The notes beneath the pieces are model-generated. The model worked only from the letters and a program-made list of their open reading frames with translations. It made no database searches and was not told the origin of the DNA. Shown here piece by piece: positions 45,666 to 59,091 of a stretch of 64,000 bases of DNA. Made by a program: the position numbers and the translations under genes. The stretch spans positions 39,726,527 to 39,790,526 of the forward strand of contig CM049308.1 of the NCBI GenBank assembly GCA_026874595.1. The letters run 5' to 3'. This stretch comes from Sipunculus nudus. Lineage: Eukaryota > Annelida > Sipuncula > Golfingiida > Sipunculidae. The first letter of the stretch is position 1. Every line of letters starts with the position of its first letter.

Positions 45666-46215
45666 CACCAGGTTTAGAGCTGTTGTGTGCTTTCTGCATA
45701 TGTCAACTACCACCAGTGATGACTAGTTCATGTATACCAGTGACACATATGAGAACTAAATAGTCTGAAAATGGCTTTTAAATTTTAAATCCTTGATCAA
45801 CTTCAGTCCTGCTGCAGTGTTAAAGCTGCTTACTTCAATTTATGTTTCATTTACTCAAACTTGTAAGTGTAAACTTCCAAGTACCAGATTATCAAGTTCA
45901 CCTAACATCATTGATCCTCTTGGCAAGAGCCCTCACAAGTGTATTTAATGTATGCATATATTAATGAGGCTTAATGTGAACAGGAGCCTAGTACATATGA
46001 CCAGTTATGAGTCACAGGTCATGTGTGTCACATTGGTGTGACCATTAACTGTCGCCATTTTAGTTCATGAAGGGCACATGGATGTTTAACTGGGTGCTGA
46101 GTCAGATTTTATTATCAAGGCTTTCAATTGAAACTGAGCAGTATACAGTATCTCATTTATTTTATCTTTATAAATACTCTTTGGTCTGGTATATAATTAT
46201 TATCTATGACTATCA
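45666..46215. other. ITPK1 intron 1, nothing recognised
   Basis: No repeats or exons recognised. Confidence 0.4.
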
Positions 46216-46706
46216 GTGGAACAGTCAAGTCCACACCATCGGACTCTGAGTCCAGGTGACTCGAGTCCAAGTCTCAGTCCTTGAGTCCAAGCCGCAACTC
46301 CTTTAAGTCTGAGTCATTTGGAACTTGAGTCCATGTCCAGTGCAAGTCTGCATGTCTAAAGAAATTTAACATGGAAATTTGATGGTTATCATTTGTATTT
46401 TAATATTCGTTTACACATGCTTTTTACTTGAATGTTTTATTACATTTAGCTCCTGATGTAGAGCTTAAGCTTGGTATATATAGTCTTTATTTTTTATATA
46501 GTCTGTTTGTAGTTTGCACTTTTGTATAAGTCATTTAAGTATACATGTAGCAAAGTATTTTTTTTTTTCTACTGGACTCCAGATAGACTCGGCCTGTTTT
46601 AATTAGTCAATGCTTTTAAAACCAAATACAAGTCCATGACCAAAACCTGTGTGACAAAGTCTGAGTCCCTAAAAAAGTCGAGTTCATATCCGAGGCCTAC
46701 ATCACT
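46216..46706 (-). repeat. 'ggactcgagtcc' repeat family, copy
   Basis: On minus it starts 'cagtgatgtaggcctcgg' and continues with degenerate 'gactt/gactc' steps. The far end has 'ggactcgagtcacctggact'. It shares its start with 59092 ('cagtgatgcaggactgag'). A CAGTG end suggests hAT, but I could not find a matching 8-bp duplication. Confidence 0.5.
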
Positions 46707-46946
46707 GATGGTTAAAGTACACTTCCATTGAGAGGAAGATACACCAAACTGGTTCTCTTTGATCTGGATAACCCTACTGTTCTCAGATTCAGTGCTGAAA
46801 ACATTTTGGTAAAAAAAACACACCTCATAAATCATTATGTCATTGCAACCAAGCATTAAGTGTTACATTATCTACTTTGATGGTCAGCAGAATCTCCAGG
46901 TGTTTGGCACTACATAGCAAAACATCCTCATTTGCATATTGCCTGT

Positions 46947-46950
<4 letters not shown>

Positions 46951-47013
<63 letters not shown>
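46951..47013. repeat. (TA)n microsatellite
   Basis: About 63 bp of TA dinucleotides. Confidence 0.95.
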
Positions 47014-47016
<3 letters not shown>

Positions 47017-48165
47017 TCATTGAATGCGAATAGTTGTCTGTCATGATTTATATACAAACAGATGTTATATCCATTGTAGCATATGTTATGTAGTAACTAT
47101 TAATGTAAATGCACCAACACTGAACTTAAAAATAATACTAATAATTATTTGTCTGAAAATTTACTCATTTAAATATAGTTTTATATTATAGTATAAGTTA
47201 GGTCTTTATATTTGTTTAAACTTGAAGCATAGTGGATTTTATCTATAAAAGGACAGATGTAAATATTTTAAATATTTTATCCTCCTACAACTTATTACAA
47301 GTTAGGATCTTTATTTTAATTACGTCTTTTGTCCCATATTTCAGATGGTCATGATCAAAATATAGAATGATTTTTGAAAATTTGTATGGAATAGTGAGTG
47401 TGAACTAGACTTATGGTTTAGTAAAGATTGAAAACAAAGTTCTTTGAAAGAACCATTGTCAATGCCTTGCCTGTTAAAATGGTCTATATGCAAGAATAAT
47501 TTCCTGTGTCAGTGGATTGCAAGAAAAAATATTTTGGATAGAGTATTATTGATGAATTAGAACCAGGATGTATTATTGCAGTAGGTCTATCAATATGCTG
47601 TATCAGTGCTATACACCTATTACTTAGTCAGACAGTTTAATTTCCCTTATAATGTGAAAGCCATTTCCTTGATAATGAAATTGACAGGAAATTTGCCAGG
47701 ATAGTGTTCAAATATCCATCAATTTTATTAATTATCAGATACCCTTATACTTGTGATGTTTTCAAATAATCATGTGTAAGTGTATCTTATCCTATATCCT
47801 TGTGCAGTTAGCATGTGTTACATATCTATGTTTAGGTCCTTCCTATATATATAACCACTGCAGGTATAATATGTCAGATATATCCATATTCCTGGGATGA
47901 AAGCCTGGTATTTTTCACCTTATTATACTCAGCAATCCTTATCATTATGTAATTAAATATGATAACGATAGGCAGTCCTTTCTGCCACACCATGGTGAAT
48001 GTGTATGTATGAGGTCCTGCCCCCCCCCCCCCCCCCCCCCCGAAGTTTTAGTGACTGATGCAGGTTAGAAGAGGGTGCTTATTGATGACTTCATTAATGA
48101 CACCTTTATGAAATTTATACTCAGGTCATTAAACTTAAGCTTTAGTTAGAAATGAGATAGTATCA
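47014..48165. other. ITPK1 intron 1, AT-rich, no gene
   Basis: No exon recognised. Poly(C) run of 22 at 48020-48041. Confidence 0.45.
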
Positions 48166-48173
48166 TTCCTGGC

Positions 48174-49045
48174 TAGTGTTGGGATGATATGGGTTTTTGA
48201 TATCATGATGATTATTCAAATTTTATCGTGATATACCGTAATATCTTGATATTTTTAATAATAGATAAGAGCATTGATAAGCCATCAATAATGATATTAA
48301 TAACAACCACCTTTAAATTCTTGACTTTATACAAGGGGTTAACTATTAATATTATTTATACCCATTGTGCCAGTACCACAAATTAACTCATTAAGTGATT
48401 AAATTGCATGAAGGCGCTGCAGGTGTGTAAGTTTGAGACGCGGGAAGTCCTGCCCCAATCGTCAAATCACGCTTGTCAGAACGTTTCACCAGTTTCCTAT
48501 AGTTACAAAAAAGCCGGATAATACCGGAATTTTCGGAGAGCGTGTCATACCCATCATGGCTAAATATTCCAATCCAATTTTATATGGCAAAATATGCAAC
48601 CCGTAAGGAATGTTCGATCCAATGGTGACACTTTTATGTTTTATCCTTCCATGCAATAAAAGCATAAATATGTTTTATTGCTCTTCTTTATAATGTTATT
48701 TTCTCCTGGAATTCTCAAGCTTTTGTCGTCTAAGATTCATCCTGCTATTTCCGGACATTTCCCGAAGTCCGTAAGCACACGGTTCCACCGACACGCAGGT
48801 ATTCAAATACATGTGGTTTATAAAAATAAATGTGATTCTTGGAAATACATTTATTTTGAACATGGACAGACTCTTATGATGCCAGTTTTCTCCAGAAATA
48901 TATAATTCAATGGCTTGTCTGTGAACCATAATCGTGAACAAAAATTGATATCGTGATATCGCGATAATAGGAAAGTTGACGGTATGATAACCGTGGCTGT
49001 GAGATATCGTGATAATACCGTATACCGGTAACCGTCCCAACCCTA
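48174..49045. mobile_element. hAT-type non-autonomous element, 872 bp
   Basis: Ends TAGTGTTGGGATG (left) and, in reverse, TAGGGTTGGGACG (right), flanked by a perfect 8-bp duplication TTCCTGGC at 48166-48173 and 49046-49053, the hAT target size. Subterminal sequence is full of 'gatatcgtgata' and 'ataccgta' inverted steps. Open frames inside do not resemble a transposase. The perfect duplication suggests a fairly young insertion. Confidence 0.88.
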
Positions 49046-49053
49046 TTCCTGGC

Positions 49054-50334
49054 ATGACATCACATCTAAGCTCCAGTAATGTTACACCATTACCAGGGTG
49101 CCTTGCATGCCACTACACCATTAGTCACTTATAGCGCCATAATATTTCTGGAAACTACTATGTACACCACCTTCTAGAAGTGGGAGTGGTACCCCACACA
49201 TAATTGCACGTTTTACTAGTCTACCCAGATGTTGGATCTGAAATTGTGTGATTCGAAGCATTTTGATAATGATTACACTTAACCACCATTTTACCATACA
49301 GGAAATTTGTTTTTATCAGTCCTGCATGTCTGGCTGTCTAAATCTCTTAAATTTGTACTGATACACTCTTTGTAACACTATATACTTCACAAGTTCTGTT
49401 AAAAGTTTGGAGATCATCTGGATCAAGATGTAGCTTCAGGAAATATGTTTTGTCTATTTGTACATCTCTTGACTACATATTAAAATGCTTGCCACTGGTG
49501 CTAACACCTAGTGGTGGATTTTGGTATCATGAATACACCTTAATCTTAACTCAAGGAGGTATGATTTAATTCCATATATTGATATGAAGCATATTCAAGC
49601 AAGGGTCATGACCTTCAATATTAGAGTTGTGTTTATAACTTGAATAATTCCATATTTGGTGAAAATCTCATGAAACATTTCATTTCTCTAGAATTGATGG
49701 ACTTTTGTGAAAATCGGAATTGTATAAGTTCAAGAATAGTAAGTTCTCAGATTTCTAGGTCACTAGGTCAAGCCTTGGTAAAGGCCACAGGACCCACATT
49801 TTTAAAAAGCTCATAAAAATATCCTTTTAGACAAATTAATTCAGATGAGCGTTGAGATCCATGGGTCCCTAGTTAAATGAAATGTCATTAAGAGTTCATG
49901 GAACAGTCATGAAGAGTTCATTTATGAGGTATCTGGATGATAAGATTTTAACCCTGGAGGAGGTCAGTGGACTGTATTCCACACTATTGATCTGCCCTGC
50001 TGTATGGTTATACATAGAGATGTACATTAGCCTGAATCCTCGCAAAGACAGCTGGGTTTTCTGTATTCTATAGACCTTCACTCAGACTGAGAATGAATAG
50101 GTTTATATTGATGAGGTCAGCATTCCTGGTATATTGGAGAGACCCTGAACTTGCCTTGGGTGGACTTTGGTGATATTAATGTCAGTGTGTGAATGGAGGC
50201 GACCGCCCGTGTAATAGACATGTCTATTTAAATGTATAGAATAAACAAGCTGACCTTGCAGCATGTTTAAAACAGTAATTCAGCTCAACAACGAAAGCTA
50301 AGGAAACTGTGGCCTTATCAGAGCAAAATATAGT

Positions 50335-50340
<6 letters not shown>
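49054..50340. other. ITPK1 intron 1, no gene seen
   Basis: 49600-49850 contains dispersed-repeat text ('ccatatttggtgaaaatctc'). No exon found. Confidence 0.4.
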
Positions 50341-50390
<50 letters not shown>

Positions 50391-50392
50391 TA

Positions 50393-50457
<65 letters not shown>
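50341..50457. repeat. (TA)n microsatellite with TTAATA interruptions
   Basis: About 117 bp, two 'attaatata' interruptions 34-40 bp apart, suggesting internal duplication. Confidence 0.95.
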
Positions 50458-50461
<4 letters not shown>

Positions 50462-50774
50462 TTTGTAGCATAAAAATGTCACTGTTTGGAGAAATATCTC
50501 ATATTGATGACTTTAGATCAACATGGAATAGGTAAAAAAAGTGACATATAGGTGACATGCCCAAAAGCCACTGTGCAGGCCTTCCCTGGGCCACAGTGGC
50601 CCCCTTAAGCATCAAACCTTCCTTGCAGATGAGTTAGTCTGTTATCTTTGGCCGGAGTTGGTTTCTTTTGTGTAAAACACTCAGTAAAACATTTTATTTG
50701 GGCCAGTAACTGGCCCAGGGGGGCCTGCCAGGATGGCAGCTCATGCCACTCCCACAGCGTGGCTTAACAATATA

Positions 50775-51211
50775 TACTGTGGTTGGCTTCATATTCGCGA
50801 GGCTGTAATTTCATGTTTTCTCCATTTTGAAAGTTTTGCCAGGGTTCCATTTTCGTGATCTTACCAGAACCTAAATAAAATCTTTGGTAAAGTCATATCT
50901 GTTTGTATTATAAAATGAGAATAGGTCATGAGTTTGTGATATTCTACTCGTATAACAATGGTCCCGTACACACAGCACAGGTATAGATTAGTTCAAATTT
51001 AAGGGAACGTTTTCCCTATATACCTGCATGGATGTAATTTATTATAAGATTTCTCACTGTTCTAACCTATTCACATACAAGTATTGGTTTCACTGAATAA
51101 GAAGGACATACTCAAATGGCCAATTATTCCTAAGGGTTTAATTTTCGTGATTATTTCCCATTCGCGAATATCGCAAAAAAAACCCTCGCGAGCAAAAAGG
51201 CAACCACAGTA
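50775..51211. mobile_element. 437-bp TIR element with CpG-rich subterminal blocks
   Basis: The left end TACTGTGGTTGGCTT then ATTCGCGAGG and the reverse of the right end TACTGTGGTTGCCTT then GCTCGCGAGG match. Flanked by TA on both sides (50773-50774 and 51212-51213), as for Tc1/mariner-type insertions. Inner inverted pieces 'attttcgtgat' and 'ttcgcgaa' are also present. No coding. Confidence 0.82.
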
Positions 51212-51944
51212 TATCTTGATAAACACCATTTAAATAACTGAGCTAGATTTCCAAAGCAAAGGGCATTTTTGAACAAAATGTGGTGGCCATATAGACCTTA
51301 ATTAATCTGGGTATATAGAGCAATGCATGGCCCTAGTGTTAATCCTGAAGCTGAAGGTTACACTACAGTGGCTCTGGATGATTAAGTCACAGTACCACTT
51401 AATGCAGATTAATACATTGTAGCTGGTCTGTGTATAGAGACTGTATACCTGCCATGGGATACCAAGCAACATACATCAACACTGTTTATTGCATTATCTT
51501 GTTGTCAGTACACTTGTAAAACCTCAACACTATTTAATCAAGGATTTTGTATTGTGGCATTTTACAATAACAAAGGCACCCTCTACATTGCAGTTTATTC
51601 CCCTTGATGAATTAAGTTGCTGAATTAAGAAACAATGCATAGTGAAACTAAAAATTATTATAAACCCCTCCATCATGGCTTGCATCATGTGGGGGGTACC
51701 CATTGTATGACACTCCCCTACCCATGTTAGCATTCACTTGTTTGGCTCATGTTCCCAGGTTCATTCATGCATAAGTGACTGAACATTTGTGAATATGCCT
51801 CGTTGACACTCCTGATTCATATGCCAGGTCCACACCAAAACCGAAATTATTCTTCATTGGTCCATGTATTTCCAAAATTTCATGAGATTCCATCAATGAT
51901 TATGCAAGTTATATATGTTGTGAACAAACACACAAAGACATTCA
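51212..51944. other. ITPK1 intron 1, repeat at the right
   Basis: 51735-51935 is a copy of the family at 5155-5400 (shared 'atttcatgagattccatc' and 'tgaatat'). Confidence 0.5.
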
Positions 51945-52365
51945 CAAACACCCCTTTCACACACAAAAGGTTTTCAAACTGATGTCGGCAAAGCAGTTGT
52001 CGCCAAACTGGTTTAGTGCATTCACACAAAGTTCTAGCACCAATGTGTGTTGTGTACATTTCACGTCACATTCACAAAAAATGCTGACACAAGCATTCAC
52101 ACATGCACTGTGACCGAAATGCTGCTTAAAAACTAGGTCCAAACCATTCTAATAAGCGTTCACACAACAGATTTAAGCAAAGTGGGTAAAATGATTCACA
52201 TTCTAAATGGTTTGAAACCACTAAGCTGAGCTTGACCCAAAATGCTTTGGCCAAAATGGTTTGAAAACGCTTTGGATTGCCATATGAACACTCTTTAACA
52301 CTTTCAAAATGGTTTGAAACCAGTTTGCATTTGGCAAACATGTGAAAGTGGTATAAGAGGGATGG
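51945..52365. repeat. Probable short element with 'ggtttgaaacca' motifs
   Basis: Left 'cccctttcacac' and right 'gtgaaagtggtata' are roughly inverted. The interior repeats 'aaacnggttt' and 'ttcacacaa' phrases. Ends and target duplication not resolved. Confidence 0.4.
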
Positions 52366-54584
52366 ACACACACCCTCCTGTTGGAGGCTACAAATTGTGA
52401 TAATAGAAATTGTCATTGAACATTGGTATACATATACCGCTCCCAATTATAATAATGCAGTTATTGAACATTGTGTCACAATTTGTGTAGGTATGCCAGA
52501 TTTTTTTGTGTGAGGTTGTAAAGCATTTTTTTTATATAAAATTGATATATTTAAAGCCTTAGTTGATTTTGGTTATTCAATAAATCTTCCATTTAATTAA
52601 AATCAGTATTTCGGTATTAAATGTATGTATTACAAATGGCATCATATGGGATCTCACAGTGAGATGTCACATTTGAATGAAGGAGTGTTTGTTGTTCTGG
52701 GTACCTGGTAATGTGTCATGACTGGTCATACGACTGGACCTCCCGACCTGGATAAAGTAAAATCTTATTGGCTCTGTGTTTAAACAAATCTGCTGAACTG
52801 GTTGAAGAAATCTGATTGGCTTAGCATGTAAACAAACATAGCTTAGAATGCCCGAGGTAAGCTTTAGTTGCAAGGCAATACAGGAAATATGCAGACTGTG
52901 GGGGATAACTGACCTCAGACAAGTCAGTATGGACTGTGTTGAAAGTTGACAATTGCATCATGTGTAATCCAGTGGGGGTGGAAAAAGACTGTGCTACCAA
53001 GTGCTTTCCATTGCAGTGTGAAGTGACCGGTACCTCGAAGAACATCCGATTGTGCATGTTGATACCTGCAAGGTGTTTGGTTAAATATTATGCAGGGGGA
53101 ATTCCACAGAGACAGCACTGCCTGGTGGCCAAACCTGACCACTACTGCAGTTTAATGCAGCGGGTAGTAAAGCGAATAGTTGAGCGTAGCATTACCGCTG
53201 CTTATGAAGTGTAATTGCACTGGTTTGCTCCAGAAAACACTTCTCAGTCTGATTGGACTAATTGTGGTCAATCAGGTCATGAACAAACGCTAACAAACGT
53301 AACTCCCAAAATCTTTAATCCCCTGGCCTTTTTTCCTGCATGTAACACAAGTCAGACCTGTGAGGCTTGGTGAGTCATACTGTTATTATAATGGGATATT
53401 TATTCAATTACTTATTCATTGTTTGTATTGTTTACATTTCTACTTTGTAAATAACACCTACTCAGTAGATTGGGTTATGAATAATAGATTTACCTTGGAA
53501 TGTTTACCCTGAGACCCACAAGTAACCCCACTCAAAAATACCAATTATTTTTTGCCCTATTTATAAATTCTTGATTACCCACGTGCATTGTATAGAATTA
53601 TTGTATCTCAGCATCTCAATTCAGCAGCTGCAGTCAGATGTACCAGTTGTTGCAAGCAACAGCTGCATGGTCATTACAGGAATTTTTGCTGGCATGCCAG
53701 ACTACCACTTGACTCTGTACATGGATTCATAGATTTTTTAAATCCGCTCTCTGACAGATGTCTTACTAAACCACACATTGGTACATAGTTAAGTCAGTTT
53801 TTATGCAAGAAAGGGCCCTGTAACATTAACTGGTGATATGAGTGGAAACATCAGTATTGCTTAGCAAAGACAGGCTGTCTGATAAGAATTGTCAGTTGTC
53901 TCTGTGGTGAAATAGCTTGGTGGTGTTCCGTAATTACTCTATTCTAGCCTCCCTGCTCACCTGATTTTTCAAAATATTGTTCTCAAATCCATTCACCTAG
54001 GAATCCAAAAGCAGCAGACATGCATATTTTTTAGCATAATAGCAAATTAAAATTTAAAGAAAATTTTAAGTAATGACTGGTTGTCTCATGACTCCATACA
54101 TGTTATGGGAGTACATAATATTGGCATAATGGACGTCACAAAGACCATTCTAGTCAGTTCCTCAAGACAACCGACTTTCCATTATGATGTCATTACTAAT
54201 TAATTCTCTTCCATCATCGTAACAAGAAACTTTTGTCATATTTTGTTTCCATCTTGTGCCTGAACTTCAAAGCAGGTAATTTATCATTTTTAATATTTTA
54301 TTGAATTAAGCATTTTCCCCATCCTGCCTACAGAACAAAAAGTCATGGTTAGGAGTGGTGGAACATTGGATGCCACTTTTGTATGGCCTACCAGTTCCTG
54401 CCTGTCATTAGAGCCTGATTGTGTAACTCATAGCTGATTGGGAGAACCCCTTTTGATTATTATCAAAGGCATACAATTACCCTGGTTGTCTTTTCTTGTT
54501 CAGGGTTTCAATTTTACAAAAATGAAACCATCATGAATATGATGCACTTAGCCTCTACACAAAAATAACTAGGGGCCTGCACTT
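52366..54584. other. ITPK1 intron 1, no gene recognised
   Basis: Some open frames in 52660-53220 on both strands, but none resembles ITPK1 or another protein. Confidence 0.4.
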
Positions 54585-54865
54585 GTGAATATATGGCTAG
54601 GCTATATGGATTTACAACCAATTCTGATTGTCCTCTGCACCAAGACCCCTGGCCAAGTGCTTAACCCCATGGGTGTGTACTCTTCTTTGAGGAGTGCTAG
54701 GCTTCTTGTCATTGGTAAATTGAGAAGGAATATCTTTCTGGCACTTTTTATTGCTGTTTGGGTTGTATGCTTCTTAGGAGACTGAGAAAATCTACAAGAA
54801 ACAACAGTTGTAAAAGTCCAGGAAAGCAGTGGGACTGACATGGTTAGTGATATATCTGACTGTAA
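54585..54865 (+). mobile_element. Diverged SINE body
   Basis: Shares with 6250-6510 the phrases 'ctggccaagnncttnacc', 'ggagnctgagaaaatctaca' and 'gggactgacatggttagtga'. The tRNA-like head and B box are not preserved here. Confidence 0.55.
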
Positions 54866-56119
54866 ACATAACCTTCACTTTAACAACCTCCACTTTGATC
54901 AGAGCTCCAGTTTGTAACCTCACTGACCAAAGTTCCTTGACCTGGAGCAGTTCCATGCAGGAGTACAAGCTGCATTGGGTGTGCTCATTCCTGTACTCAT
55001 GAATTAGTCCCACAGACCTGTGGATGTGGGTGTGTTTGTATACAGCCATCAAGCCACCTCCTACACATATTTACATAACCAAGGCCTGAGAGGTGAAGTA
55101 AGGATAAGTATACCCTCAAGGCACACCTGGGCAATTTGCGGTAAACGAACAGAGTACCATCAAATAAAAATGGTTTAAATACAGGACATGGTACATTGAT
55201 GAGCTAAACATAGCAAATGACCTGACTGGGCCTGGTGTGTAGTTTCTGACCTATGTGTATAAGCCCTTCATCCCCTGTAGAGATATCATGCAGCTAGAGT
55301 AAGGAAGGTCAGTGCTTTCAGGAACGCAGGGGTAAGCATCTCTGATGCTCTAAATCTCTTACAGACCCTTGGTTCTGAGGGTCCAAGCATCATCGGACGC
55401 ACAGCACAGATTTCTAGGTTTAGGACCTTGTATCAGTGAGTGACCATTACTGGCTGCCTCAGACAAACCTGTCAGTGATGTAAACACCAATAATTCAGGC
55501 TTACATTTCACTATAAGCATATATTTGTATAATGACACATTTTTAAATCATATAATGATATGATAATTACATACAAAATACGAAATAGATTCAACTTTTA
55601 CAAAACCCTTCAAAATTTGACACATATGGGACGCACTAAACTCAGATGGTACTCACCAAAATATTTGCCTGAATGTCCTGGTCTCTTAAGATTTTTATTC
55701 CTATTAAAGCTCTGGAAGGTTATAATGTATATGGCTGAATTAAACAGTTTGGTCTTTAGTCAGCACTTTTACATGATTACATGTACATTCATGCAAGGAC
55801 ATTGATAAAAGGGGTAACAGGTGGGTATATACCCCCTCCCCCCGACTTTAAACAAGTCTGAGGATGATCAGTGTAATATTATCACCCAACCCCGTTTCTC
55901 TTCTCACTATTCAGAAAATTATATTTATATATTGGAAAAATGCTATTGGCTCATTTGCTATTTGATTATCCTTTGACTTAGTTTGGTAACTAGAAAATAG
56001 GCATACATAAGCGACTGCAAGTACCCACCGAATCACAGAGGCATGGATATAATGTGAGATGGAATACATGTCCCTGACATGACAGCACTCAGAATTTGTG
56101 GCATAATAGATGCCTCAGT
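54866..56119. other. ITPK1 intron 1, nothing recognised
   Basis: No exons or clear repeats. Confidence 0.4.
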
Positions 56120-56540
56120 ATCCAAAGATCCATGGATGGATGAAACTAAAAAAAACTATTGTAGATGGCATCCCCATTCATCTGTACAAGATGATGCCAT
56201 GTATTGACATGCAAAATTTCTGGCTGAAACGTCAAACCACTCCTGAGATAAATGCATAATGCATTTAAAAAAATAGTAGGTGGTGCCACCAGTCTTGTGA
56301 AGGAAAAAGCTATCCAAGATGGATTGACTTGCAAAATTTCTGACCAATACATTGAACAACTGCTGAGATATGTTCTGTTTTCCCTACCTAATAAACAATG
56401 ATGCTCACACACAGATTTGCACAAAACAGATTGCATGTAGCACCACCAGTCTTTGATAGGCACCATTACCCATGTGACCCTATAAGTATGCCTGGTTCAG
56501 AGAGAACCGTCTTGGGGTCTCAGAGGAGTTCTCCGGAATG
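56120..56540. repeat. Dispersed repeat with GGTGGTGCCACC and tandem units
   Basis: Two or three loose units of 'gacntgcaaaatttctg...cctgagata', each with 'gnnccaccagtctt'. The 30505-31080 repeat is the same family. Confidence 0.6.
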
Positions 56541-59090
56541 AACGTGGAAATGGCAGTGGAGGAATCTGTGTGAAAATATAGTGTCTGCAGATACTTTTCG
56601 TCTTTGATTATCTGACTTTATATACTATTGTTGTAAATATTTATGCATTAGAGAGGGGTCGTATCATAGCAGCACCCCGTGATAAACCGACATAACAGTC
56701 CACCATGTATGAGATGTAAATAGAAAGAAACCACTATATATCCTTATGTTTGATGTGTTTTACTGGTAACCTACACTCTCTCACAGACCGGAGGATTTGC
56801 TTTGAGTGAGTGCATGCTGGTCACCAGTTTGTACCATACCTGTTGTACAGCTGCTGGTACAGGTGCTGGTTCAACTGCAGCAACAGTAAATCCTGAGTTT
56901 GAATCAGCACCTGTTCACCACCCAACATTCCTGTAACTCTCAGTCAGTTCCACTCCCTATAAGGCCACACAAAAAATGTTCATCATAAACACCAGTCTTA
57001 TTTTTATTTTTCAAACTTTAAGTTCTCAGTAATGTTTCTTACATATGCCAGAGTTCATTCAAAGAAATAGCAGTGTTCAAGGGATCATTAAAAATGTACT
57101 GAAAAGTATATTTGTTATTCTAGGAGAATCAAAGCTCTTTTGTATAATTCCTTTAAATTTACAAAATTTCAAGATATATTTTGTAAACACTTCAGTAGAG
57201 CAAATTATATTTGAAAAATCTTCTTGGTGTGTATTGTTTGGTCCCTGAGCCTGTCAAACAAATTACTATCTAGGTGTGGCCAAACCAGTATTCAAAAGTA
57301 TGGATCTTTTTTGCCTCCTGTTTACGTGTACATATTGCATTGTGTTATGTTTGATTCATATATAAATTTGTGCGCAGATCAATTCTACTCTTCTTTTTAG
57401 CCTTACTGTATATTGCCATGATTAAATTTTGTCTCAGAAAAGTAAATTTGATTGCTTCAGAATATTTAAAAAAAACTTCAGTTTTGGGGGCCTTGATATA
57501 TGCAAATAAAGCTTCAGTTTTAAATGTTATTATTTCATGTCATTTAACCTGGAGTACAGTCTTCTACTCCATATATATACCATAATTAAGTACTCACTTA
57601 GTACTCACTCAGTACTATGCAGTGCCAGTGGTGCTGATGCTCAACCTTATTATTAATGCAGTGTTGAATGTATTTTCTAGACAATACACAAGAGATAAAA
57701 AATTTCAGATTTTGCAAATATTCACCAACTTCCAATTAAAAAATGATTCATTCCTTGCTGCTAGGCTGACCTGGCTGTCTCATAGTACCTTTGTCTTTGC
57801 TTGTATGTGGCAGTTCTAGGCACTGAACTGTAAAAAAAAAACATAAACAAACAAAACATTTGATTTTACAAACTATTCCACATCTCCATAATTTTTACTT
57901 AAACCCTCCAACAACAATGTGAGGTTTACACGGGCAAATATAAACAAACAAGGTTTGAGATAGACAGAAGAACAAATAACATGAGGGAAGTATCTTGCAT
58001 ATATAAACCTGTCTGAATTTGCTAGTTGAGGAAACAAATGTTGAGTGGTCTTGGTCTCTTTAGGCTATTTATCCACAGCCGATTATTCCAAACAGCAGGA
58101 GCCTAGCCTCGCAGACCATAACATAATCATGTTAGTCATGTGACCTCAGCTAGCCATTCACCTGGTGTCATTCAACTCTTATATTGGAAGCAGTAATGAA
58201 CACTCACCCACCTGATGCTGTCTGGCCACACCAACTGCAGTCATGGATCCAGATCTAGGGGGGGGGGGGCCTGCAGGATGCATCCACTGGTTGAGCTGTG
58301 ACATCTCTCATTAATCCATTTTTGCTACCATTTATTCAATATTATGTTTTAGTTTTTGTCTTGTTTAGTTGGCCAGCAAATCCACAGTTTATTACTTTCT
58401 AATTCACAAGTATAGGATATTAATGAATAGCTTTGTGGTTTGTTGTGTTAATTATGATATAAGGTAGCGTTATTGAGACATTTCCATACTGAGAGCAGGG
58501 GATCTTTTCATTATTACCCTCTGCTTGGTCATAACAAGGAGGACCCCAGGAAATCACACTCATCTGTGAGGCACAGCCTTCCCATCTGCCTGAAAATGTC
58601 CTCTTTACACTTCATATTGAAAAATGTTTTGAATATAGACAGGGAACAGGCCCTCCATACCATTCCCCATATACCTATAATTAAATTAAAAAATGGTTCT
58701 GTGAAATAAAAATTTCACGTTAGCAGTAATAGATGGGGCAGTTTAATATAACATAATAAATATACTGGAGCCTAGACATATTTTATATAACTATATATAA
58801 TTATGTATATATAACTTAAATAAAATATTCCTTTAAAAAGATGTACGCACAGTTTCAGAACTTTCATATTATTTGCACCAACCTTGTTCCAGAATTTCTG
58901 GATCTCGGACCATGCAGCTCACTCATTGACAGACACACTGATAATATTCATGCTTTCCATATATCCCAACTGATGTGTAGATTTATGCAATATGGCAAGT
59001 CGGTTCGGTTGAAATCCAAAATTGACAATATCTGCCATATCCAATCAGCAGTTATATGTGTGACAGGTGATATAGATTCACTGTTAAAAT
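56541..59090. other. ITPK1 intron 1, no gene recognised
   Basis: Ordinary AT-rich sequence with a G run at 58258-58269. No ITPK1 exon found. Confidence 0.4.
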
Positions 59091-59091
59091 C

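Noticed and set aside
46216-46706. hAT element with CAGTG ends
   Set aside because: The right end CAGTGATG is plausible but the left end and the 8-bp flanks do not match, so it is listed only as a repeat copy.
52660-53214. Several overlapping open frames on both strands
   Set aside because: None has residue patterns of a known family, and the overlap on both strands is typical of chance frames in a slightly GC-richer segment.
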